A DNA stretch of 49,686 nt from an uncultured Lachnospiraceae bacterium. GTDB taxonomy: Bacteria; Bacillota; Clostridia; Lachnospirales; Lachnospiraceae. Both the position numbers and the translations under genes were made by a program. The DNA lies in contig CAJUHG010000010.1 in the NCBI GenBank assembly GCA_910586005.1, positions 1 to 49,686 of the forward strand. Direction: 5' to 3'. Shown here one piece after another: positions 17,747 to 24,256 of the stretch. The notes under the pieces were generated by a model, which was given only the letters and a program-made list of their open reading frames with translations, made no database searches and was not told where the DNA came from. Position 1 is the first letter of the stretch. Every line of letters begins with the position of its first letter.

Positions 17747-17868
17747 ATAAAATTATTTATGAGGGATAGGGAACTTGTGGTTTATCATAAAATGCCTTAA
17801 ATAAGGAATAAAAATATGGAAATTATTTATGAAGATAGAGAACTTGTAGTTTGTCATAAGATGTCAGG
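17747..17868 (+). repeat. 70-nt tandem duplication of the 5' end of the RluA-type gene
   Basis: AATTATTTATGA occurs at 17751 and 17821. The following text (GATAGGGAACTTGTGGTTTATCATAAAATG against GATAGAGAACTTGTAGTTTGTCATAAGATG) matches with a few changes. The upstream copy is non-coding. Confidence 0.8.
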
Positions 17869-18526
17869 AGTTCCCGTTCAGACAGCAGATATTAGACAAC
17901 AGGATATGGTGAGTATATTGAAAAATTATCTTGTTGCAAAAAAAGAAAAAGCGGAGATTTTTGTAGTACATCGTTTAGATCAGCCAGTAGAAGGCGTTAT
18001 AGTATTTGCAAAAACCAAACGGGCGGCATCTGTGTTAAGTTGTCAAATTCAGAAAAATAACATGAAAAAATATTATTTGGCATTGGTAGAGGGAAAGTTT
18101 ACAACAAGTGTAGGAGTACTAGAAGATTACCTTGTGCGAGATGGAAAATCTAATATTTCCAAAGTAGTGCCAAAGTCTACAAGAGGTGCAAAAGCTGCAA
18201 AATTATTTTATAAGGTGAAACAAGAAGTGATAGGACCAGAAAAAATAGCTGAGGTAATAGGAAATAACAAGTCCTCTGCGCAGCTTCAACAGATAAGTCT
18301 TGTAAGTGTTCGTTTAGAGACAGGGCGTCATCATCAGATTCGTGTACAAATGGCCCATGCAGGTCATCCTTTGATTGGAGATAAAAAATATAATCCAAAT
18401 TGTTCTATCACATATATGCCTGTAGGTTTGTGTGCAAATGAGATTTCTTTTTCTCATCCTATCACAGGAAAAGAAATAAAATTTGTAATTACACCCAAAG
18501 GAGAATTATTTCAAAAATTTATATAG
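17816..18526 (+). CDS. RluA-family RNA pseudouridine synthase
   Basis: The enzyme isomerises uridine to pseudouridine in rRNA or tRNA. The 236-residue catalytic domain has no S4 domain. Catalytic Asp is in VVHRLDQPVEG (near residue 59), then KKYYLALVEG and the RLETGRHHQIRVQMAHAGHP block near 165, ending with the HPLIGDKKY-type segment. AAGGAATAAAAAT precedes the ATG. The site modified (RluA, RluC, RluD or TruC-like) cannot be told from sequence. The first 16 codons are duplicated, decayed, 70 bases upstream. Confidence 0.9.
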   Translation: MEIIYEDRELVVCHKMSGVPVQTADIRQQDMVSILKNYLVAKKEKAEIFVVHRLDQPVEGVIVFAKTKRAASVLSCQIQKNNMKKYYLALVEGKFTTSVGVLEDYLVRDGKSNISKVVPKSTRGAKAAKLFYKVKQEVIGPEKIAEVIGNNKSSAQLQQISLVSVRLETGRHHQIRVQMAHAGHPLIGDKKYNPNCSITYMPVGLCANEISFSHPITGKEIKFVITPKGELFQKFI

Positions 18527-18629
18527 TTTTATAAAATGAAACATAAGAGAGATAACGTTTCTTGCTGTAATTTAAACACAATATGTAGTTTTAAAAATTA
18601 AAAAAACAGGAATATATTACCATATATGG

Positions 18630-19718
18630 GTGCATTCTATAGCGAGATATGTGTATAAAAAGTTTAAACCAACACATACTGATTTCATGAAGAACGAAGT
18701 GAGAAAAAGTATGCGGAATATAGGAAAAATATTGGGAATTACAATTGTCGTTTATGTCAGTATCCGCTGGCTTCTTCCTCTGGTAATTCCCTTTTTTGTT
18801 GCATTTTTGCTGGCAAAAATTCTAAATCCAATTGTAGAGAAATTAGAAAATAAATTAAAATTGAAAAGAAGTGTATGGTCTTCCATTTTGGTAGCTATTT
18901 TATTATTAATTTTGGGGGTGGCAGTAGGATTTTTTATTAAGACATTATTAGATCAGATAAAGCATGTAATCGCTAATTTGGAAGTTTATAAACAACAGGC
19001 TGGAGATTTTTGGGAACAATGTTGTTGTCAAGTAGAAAATATAATAGGAATAAAAGCAAAAGTTATTCAGGATGGAGTAGAAAAACAAATACCAGAAATG
19101 ATGAAACATATGCAGACAAATATTTTTCCAACGCTTATGAATGAGACAATCTTATATGCAAAAAGTATTTTCATATTTGTAGGCATTTTTTTTGTAGTAA
19201 TTATCAGTACCATATTGATTTTAAAGGATTATAAAAAAATAAGATCCACTTTGGAAAATCATCCAATTGGAAAGATTGGGCTTAAAGTTTGTCGCAGAAC
19301 TTATGAGGCAGGTGGAGCTTATATTAAATCTCAGATAATTATTATGTTTATTATCACAGCGATTTGTGTCATAGGTTTATATTTATCTGGAAATGAATAT
19401 GCATTATTAACAGGATGTGGGATTGGAATTTGTGATGCTATGCCTTTTTTGGGAACAGGAACGATTTTTGTTCCTTGGGCTATTTTGGAAATGCTTCAAG
19501 GTAAATATATGTTAGCCGCTATCTATGCAATTATTTATACTATTTGTAGTTTAATGCGGGAGATTTTAGAACCAAAGCTTTTAGGAAATAAATTAGGTAT
19601 GCCTCCGCTTGCAGTTATTGTGAGTATTTATGTAGGTTTGGGAATTTATGGATTGTGGGGATTTGCTTTGGGACCTCTTACCTATATTTTAATCAAAGAA
19701 ATCTACTTAACAATTTAA
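18630..19718 (+). CDS. AI-2E-family (YtvI/PerM-like) membrane protein
   Basis: This is a 362-residue polytopic membrane protein. About eight hydrophobic segments are visible, including LLPLVIPFFVAFLLAKIL near residue 50 and SSILVAILLLILGVAVGFF near 88. A soluble region (about 115-170) follows, then the C-terminal set with GIGICDAMPFLGTGTIFVPW near 275 and LGMPPLAVIVSIYVGLGIYG near 330, the AI-2E/PerM signature. Family members export AI-2 or act as Na+/H+ antiporters, and YtvI members act in sporulation; the substrate here is not known. The start is uncertain: GTG 18630 is given, ATG 18687 or the Met of MRNIGK are alternatives, none with a strong site. Confidence 0.85.
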   Translation: MHSIARYVYKKFKPTHTDFMKNEVRKSMRNIGKILGITIVVYVSIRWLLPLVIPFFVAFLLAKILNPIVEKLENKLKLKRSVWSSILVAILLLILGVAVGFFIKTLLDQIKHVIANLEVYKQQAGDFWEQCCCQVENIIGIKAKVIQDGVEKQIPEMMKHMQTNIFPTLMNETILYAKSIFIFVGIFFVVIISTILILKDYKKIRSTLENHPIGKIGLKVCRRTYEAGGAYIKSQIIIMFIITAICVIGLYLSGNEYALLTGCGIGICDAMPFLGTGTIFVPWAILEMLQGKYMLAAIYAIIYTICSLMREILEPKLLGNKLGMPPLAVIVSIYVGLGIYGLWGFALGPLTYILIKEIYLTI

Positions 19719-19858
19719 AAGAATGTGAGTGTAATCTTATTCCTGTTAGAAAATAGGTAGTTTACAACATATGGTCTTATCTTATTAATTTTTAAATAGA
19801 AATAAAAACATGAAAAGTTATGTTTGTTCCTTGCCTTATTTTTTCTTGAAATAAAAGG

Positions 19859-19887
19859 TTGCTATCATAGTTATTATTTGTTATAAT
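19859..19887 (+). promoter_or_regulatory. Promoter of the proS T-box leader
   Basis: TTGCTA (19859-19864), 17 bases, TATAAT (19882-19887) with an extended TG. The 140 bases upstream, back to the previous gene, show nothing else. Confidence 0.7.
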
Positions 19888-19944
19888 CACTTAAAAATAA
19901 CTCTTAACAATTTAAAAAAGAAATTTGGTAAAGAAGAGGATTAG

Positions 19945-20165
19945 TACAGATAGGAAGATGCACAGAGATGAAATCATAGCTGAGAGATTTCTCATACTAG
20001 TATCTGGAACCTACCTTGGAGCTGTGTATGAAAGTATACCGTATGGTCGCGTTAAGACAATTGAGAGAATAATAGTAAGTATTATTAATCAGGGTGGTAC
20101 CGCCGGATATCCGGTCCCTAGTGGAAATAACATGAATGGGGATTGGAAATCTGGTGTTTTTTTAT
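19945..20165 (+). promoter_or_regulatory. Proline T-box riboswitch upstream of proS
   Basis: Stem I begins near 19945, with the AGAGATG bulge at 19966. The specifier region reads GGAAC-CT-ACC with CCT at 20010-20012, a proline codon that fits the downstream gene. The T-box antiterminator AGGGTGGTACCGCC is at 20091-20104. The competing terminator pairs CCGGTCCC (20111-20118) with GGGATTGG (20139-20146), with a T-run at 20156-20163. Uncharged tRNA-Pro should allow read-through. Confidence 0.92.
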
Positions 20166-20314
20166 TGTTTATGGCATGCCCATGAACCCAAGTAGTCTCA
20201 CAGAATATAACACTTGTATGTGAAGTTTTGATTGCATATAACACAATAGAGTGTATGTGAAAAATTTAAACATATAAGTAATGAAAAGATTTAGAAGAAG
20301 GAGGATTTAGAAAT

Positions 20315-21757
20315 ATGGCAAAGGACAAAAAATTAGTAGAAGCTATTACATCTATGGAAACTGATTTTGCACAGTGGTATACAGATGTAGTGAAAAAGGC
20401 AGAGTTAATTGACTATTCTAGTGTAAAGGGATGTATGGTAATTAAACCCGCAGGCTATGCAATTTGGGAAAATATTCAGAAAGAGTTAGATAGAAGATTT
20501 AAAGAAACAGGGGTAGAAAATGTATATATGCCTATGTTTATTCCAGAAAGCTTACTTCAGAAAGAAAAAGATCATGTGGAAGGATTTGCACCAGAAGTTG
20601 CTTGGGTTACTCACGGTGGATTGAACCCATTACAAGAAAGATTGTGTGTCAGACCGACTTCTGAAACATTATTCTGTGATTTTTATGCAAATGATATTCA
20701 ATCTTATCGTGATTTACCAAAATGTTATAATCAGTGGTGTTCTGTAGTGCGATGGGAAAAAGAAACTAGACCTTTCCTTCGCTCCAGAGAATTTTTATGG
20801 CAAGAGGGACATACAGCACATGCTACCGCTCAAGAGGCAGAAGAAAGAACCATTCAAATGTTAAATCTATATGCAGACTTCTGTGAAGAAGTATTAGCAA
20901 TACCAGTGATTCGTGGAAAAAAGACAGATAAAGAAAAATTTGCAGGAGCAGAAGCAACCTATACCATTGAAGCCTTAATGCATGATGGAAAAGCCTTACA
21001 GTCTGGTACTAGTCATAATTTTGGAGATGGATTTGCAAAAGCATTTCATATTCAATATACAGATAAAGAAAATAAGCTACAATATGTTCATCAGACCTCT
21101 TGGGGCTTGTCAACACGTTTGATTGGGGGAATTATTATGGTACATGGAGATGATTCAGGTTTAGTATTACCACCAGAAATTGCACCTGTTCAAGTAATGG
21201 TAATTCCTATTCAGCAACATAAAGAAGGGGTATTAGAAAAAGCAATAGAGATAAAAGAAATCTTGAAAGATTCAGAAATTCGTGTGAAGATAGATGATAG
21301 TGAGAAAAGTCCAGGATGGAAATTTTCTGAACAGGAAATGCGCGGTATTCCAATTCGTATAGAACTGGGACCAAAAGATATAGAAGCAGGAAAGTGTGTG
21401 CTTGTGCGGCGTGATACTAGGGAAAAGATAGAATGTACATTAGAGGAAGTAACTTTAACAACAGAAAAATTGTTAAAAACTATACAGAGAGATATGTTTG
21501 AACGTGCAAAAAAACATCAAGAATCCCATATTACAGAGGTAAAGTCTTATGCGTCTTTTCAAGATGCAGTGGAGAATAAACCAGGATTTATACGCGCAAT
21601 GTGGTGTGGAGATGTAGCATGTGAAAATAAAATTAAAGAAGACACCACAGCTACTTCTCGCTGTATGCCATTGGAAGATCAAGAAATTATTTCAGATGTA
21701 TGTGTATGTTGTGGAAAACCTGCTCATAAATTGGTATATTGGGGAAAAGCATATTAA
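20315..21757 (+). CDS. proS: Prolyl-tRNA synthetase, eukaryote/archaeal-like form
   Basis: ProRS charges tRNA-Pro. At 480 residues it lacks the editing insertion of the long bacterial form and matches the short eukaryote/archaeal-like type common in Clostridia. Class II motifs: motif 1 around GYAIWENIQKELDRRFKETG, motif 2 in FLRSREFLWQEGHTAHAT (near 150), motif 3 in GLSTRLIGGIIMVHGDDSG (near 265). The anticodon-binding domain (about 290-390) has PVQVMVIPI. A zinc-type C-terminal domain contains CVCCGKPAHKLVYWGKAY. AAGGAGG precedes the ATG. Control is by the T-box directly upstream. Confidence 0.97.
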   Translation: MAKDKKLVEAITSMETDFAQWYTDVVKKAELIDYSSVKGCMVIKPAGYAIWENIQKELDRRFKETGVENVYMPMFIPESLLQKEKDHVEGFAPEVAWVTHGGLNPLQERLCVRPTSETLFCDFYANDIQSYRDLPKCYNQWCSVVRWEKETRPFLRSREFLWQEGHTAHATAQEAEERTIQMLNLYADFCEEVLAIPVIRGKKTDKEKFAGAEATYTIEALMHDGKALQSGTSHNFGDGFAKAFHIQYTDKENKLQYVHQTSWGLSTRLIGGIIMVHGDDSGLVLPPEIAPVQVMVIPIQQHKEGVLEKAIEIKEILKDSEIRVKIDDSEKSPGWKFSEQEMRGIPIRIELGPKDIEAGKCVLVRRDTREKIECTLEEVTLTTEKLLKTIQRDMFERAKKHQESHITEVKSYASFQDAVENKPGFIRAMWCGDVACENKIKEDTTATSRCMPLEDQEIISDVCVCCGKPAHKLVYWGKAY

Positions 21758-21785
21758 GGTCTTTTTGGGCGTGTGCACATCATAA

Positions 21786-21831
21786 ACAATAAAAAAGGCT
21801 GCATCGATATCAATGATTATCTGATGCAGCC
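21786..21831 (-). terminator. Strong terminator facing the minus strand
   Basis: GGCTGCATC (21797-21805) and GATGCAGCC (21823-21831) form the stem. Read on the minus strand it is followed by TTTTTTATTG; on the plus strand by CTCCTAATTT, which is poor. It therefore best ends a transcript coming from the repeat region to the right, though it may also stop proS. Confidence 0.75.
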
Positions 21832-21861
21832 TCCTAATTTATACTTTCTACATTGTCCATG

Positions 21862-22740
21862 GGACCTTACCTCATTCTTTCTGAAATCTTGATTCTTTTC
21901 TTGGAATATTATTTCCTCTGAATATAATGGTATGTACCCATATATGAATATTTCCTTCTGGAGTATCATACGCTACTTTTTATTTGATTTCTGATTCAGG
22001 GTTTCTTTTGAAAATCTTCTTGATTTCTAATTGTTTATTAAATTCTTTGGTTTTTCATTATAACATTTGAAAATCTCGTTGTTAAAAATCTTCTACAAAA
22101 AGTTGAAAATCTATAACTATTATTTATCTTCCCATTCCGAAAATATAAGCTCGGATGATATCACATTTGACAAAATCTCTATCTATATTTCCAAGATATG
22201 AAAATTCAAATTTTAGATAATATACTCTAGATAACTTCTGTATGGTATTTCAATAAAAGAAAATTTAATTATTTTCTAACAAATCTATTATTTTTCTCAA
22301 ATATAAGAATTTAATTTTAGATTATGATTAAACAAATCTATTTGATACTCTCAATTTTGAAAATTTAGTCTTAGATTATTAAAAAGTTTTTTGTATTCTC
22401 AATTGTGAAAATCCAACTCCAGTTATTATCATATGAGAAAAATCTTTCTTTGTATTTCTTAACTTGAAAACTAAATTTTAAATATTATCAGGTTGGATAA
22501 AAACCTTATTACATTTTCCCATTCCGAAAATCAAATCTCTAATATAGATATTTATCAATTTTTTCTGTTTCAGAAATCTAACTTTCGTTCTTTCCATTTG
22601 TTATATTTAAATATCCAAGAATTTAATTTTTTCTTGTACCTCTAAATTAGCTGAGGGAGTAAAATTAAGTTTTTGGTGGACCATACCTCTCTTTCTTAAA
22701 TTATGGGATAATTCATTCTCTTTCTGGTGGATGATACCTC
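21862..22740 (-). repeat. Degenerate tandem-repeat block in a minus-strand transcription unit
   Basis: About a dozen units with a core like ATTTTCnnAATTGAG (minus strand) recur every 47-61 bases between 22010 and 22580, for example near 22138, 22199, 22258, 22305, 22358, 22405, 22465 and 22525. Many units stay in one reading frame but are broken by stops. A 12-mer, GGACCATACCTC or near variants, occurs at 21862-21873, 22678-22689 and 22729-22740, framing the block. No normal gene is present. The block lies between a consensus promoter and a terminator on the same strand. Confidence 0.6.
22607..22684 (-). CDS. Possible 25-residue peptide in the repeat block
   Basis: An ATG at 22684 opens a 25-codon frame (MVHQKLNFTPSANLEV... 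ending KIKFLDI). The same frame is open for 17 codons upstream, where a second copy of the motif (HQKE) follows a strong AGGAGGT but has ATC where this copy has ATG. The repeat period here is 51 bases, exactly 17 codons. Translation is uncertain; GAGAGGT lies very close to the ATG. Confidence 0.3.
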   Translation of the reverse strand: MVHQKLNFTPSANLEVQEKIKFLDI

Positions 22741-22788
22741 CTTTTTGTTTTTTTTATTATGTTGTGTCTCTTTTGTTATGTTGGGTTT

Positions 22789-22817
22789 ATTATATCTAAT
22801 AAAAATAGAAATGTCAA
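22789..22817 (-). promoter_or_regulatory. Perfect-consensus promoter on the minus strand
   Basis: Read on the minus strand: TTGACA (22812-22817), exactly 17 bases, TATAAT (22789-22794). Both hexamers match consensus at every base. It fires leftward into the repeat block and is not upstream of any normal gene. Confidence 0.85.
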
Positions 22818-23158
22818 TATAATTTTTAAAAATTTTATATTAAATATACTTATAACTGAAATAATATAAATAAGTGTTAAAATATTCTGAAAATTTAAAA
22901 ACTACATAAAGTGAGAAATAAACAAAGTATTTATATTTTGTAAAAATAAGAAAGGAATATTCAATAATAGCCTACTTCTATATAAAACATTTGATAAACA
23001 GCGTATGATTTATATAAAAGCAGGCCATAATTTGAATACTTTATAAAAAACTTGGAAGTAGAAAAAGTATCAAAATATTTTGAAAAAAGGTGTGGCTAAA
23101 CTGTTAATTTAAGAACATTAAGTATTAATTTTATTAGAAAAGATATTATAAAATTTTA
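22818..23158. other. AT-rich gap with one hairpin
   Basis: The stretch is very AT-rich and has no gene. Its one clear structure is a 17-base inverted repeat, 22970-22986 with 23009-23025 (GCCTACTTCTATATAAA and partner). Its two mismatches are G-U pairs only when read as minus-strand RNA, so it probably acts in the 3' end of the TSCPD transcript. Confidence 0.5.
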
Positions 23159-23419
23159 TCAGACAGATTGAGAGGCTTCATAAGCAGCTCGACAAGCTTT
23201 TGCAAGCTGATCGCCACAAGAAGTAGGACGACCATTACAAGAAATACCTCCTATCTTTTGTTCTACTTGTTCAACTGTCAATCCCTCTACTAATTTTGGA
23301 ATTGCTTGTAGGTTGCCATTACAACCACCTGTAAATTTTACATATTTTACAATATTGCCATCAAGTTCTACTTCAATTAATGTGGAACAAGTACCTTTGG
23401 TTTTATAAATATAACTCAT
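23159..23419 (-). CDS. TSCPD-domain protein (TIGR03905-like)
   Basis: This is an 86-residue small protein of the TSCPD type, related to the C-terminal zinc-like domain of vitamin B12-dependent ribonucleotide reductases. Seen are KGTCSTLIEVELDGN, FTGGCNGNLQAIPKLVEG and the name-giving motif in GRPTSCGDQLAKACRAAYE, with cysteines placed for metal binding. Stand-alone members are widespread in Clostridia and of unknown function. AAAGGAGATATAAAA precedes the ATG and lies in the 21-base gap after the TnpA-like gene, so both are probably one transcript. Confidence 0.88.
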   Translation of the reverse strand: MSYIYKTKGTCSTLIEVELDGNIVKYVKFTGGCNGNLQAIPKLVEGLTVEQVEQKIGGISCNGRPTSCGDQLAKACRAAYEASQSV

Positions 23420-23440
23420 TTTTTATATCTCCTTTCTGGG

Positions 23441-23848
23441 TTATAAGCTCTTTGATTTTTGATTTTGAAGGTATTTTTTAATCTGTTCTTCTGTATTTTT
23501 TGATACAGTAGAAACAAAGTAACTGGGATTCCATAGATGTTCACTCCATAATTTTTCTTTTAATTCTTCCCCAAATTCTTTTATTAATAATCTTGCAGAT
23601 ACACCTTTTAGCGCTTTTATCATATCTGGGATATAGTGTTGTGGGGAACAATTTATAAAAAGATGTATATAATCTTCCTCTGTATTACATTCCAGTATCT
23701 GGAAACCATTATCCTCAGCTATCTTATTTAATATTTCTATTATTTTTTTTTCAATTTCGGCTGTTATTATTTTATGTCTGTACTTAACACACCAAACGAT
23801 ATGATACTGAATGGAATATACATACCCTCGTCCATATATCACTTCCAT
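23441..23848 (-). CDS. tnpA: IS200/IS605-type TnpA homologue with altered HUH motif
   Basis: This is a 135-residue Y1 (single-tyrosine) transposase-like protein. The family text is clear: YHIVWCVKYRHKI, HYIPDMIKALKGVSAR, LWNPSYFVSTVSKNT, and the nucleophile Tyr in QIKKYLQNQ. The usual metal-binding HUH (His-x-His, as in DHVHLL) reads DYIHLF: the first His is Tyr (codon TAT, one base from CAT). No TnpB is present, and its stop is 21 bases from the next gene's start, leaving no room for a right-end hairpin. It may be a dead remnant or an exapted protein. GAGGTGAT precedes the ATG. Confidence 0.85.
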   Translation of the reverse strand: MEVIYGRGYVYSIQYHIVWCVKYRHKIITAEIEKKIIEILNKIAEDNGFQILECNTEEDYIHLFINCSPQHYIPDMIKALKGVSARLLIKEFGEELKEKLWSEHLWNPSYFVSTVSKNTEEQIKKYLQNQKSKSL

Positions 23849-24150
23849 GTACTATCACCTCATAATTATAATAACATATGTATTATGAAAAGTACAATAT
23901 TTCAATAATTTTAATTCTATCAGATAAAAGAGCACTCTAGGAAGTGGAAGAGGCATGGATTTGTTTTTCTCAGCAAAGTTGACTTGTACTTTATAGTAAG
24001 ACACACCAATGGAGTTCTTATATTTAACCTAACATCTATATTTTAATTTTTTTCAGAACAAAAGATATAGATATGTTACATAATTTTATCAAAAAGAAAT
24101 ATAGGAAAAAGGATTTCATAAAAAGTTCATAAATCGTTCATTGGATGGTA
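23849..24150. other. Intergenic stretch between tnpA and secA
   Basis: No gene seen. A hairpin pairs ACATCTATATTTT (24032-24044) with AAAAGATATAGATATGT (24060-24076). No clear IS left end was found. Confidence 0.5.
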
Positions 24151-24179
24151 TTGTTTATAAAAGCATTAAGTGGTACAAT
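24151..24179 (+). promoter_or_regulatory. Promoter of secA
   Basis: TTGTTT (24151-24156), 17 bases, TACAAT (24174-24179) with an extended TG. Confidence 0.6.
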
Positions 24180-24256
24180 AAAGAAGTTAGTCTGGATAGA
24201 TACAATATAGAATAAATAGCAGATTTTTTGCTATATTGGAAATAGGAGCATAGTTT

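Noticed and set aside
19925..20185. An open frame of about 86 codons upstream of proS
   Set aside because: It runs through the conserved T-box leader (specifier CCT at 20010, T-box at 20091), lacks a ribosome site, and is explained by the RNA element.
21990..22620. Degenerate repeats considered as an old CRISPR array
   Set aside because: Periods vary (47-61), cores are short and diverged, there are no unique spacers of fixed length, and nothing matches the real array's repeat.
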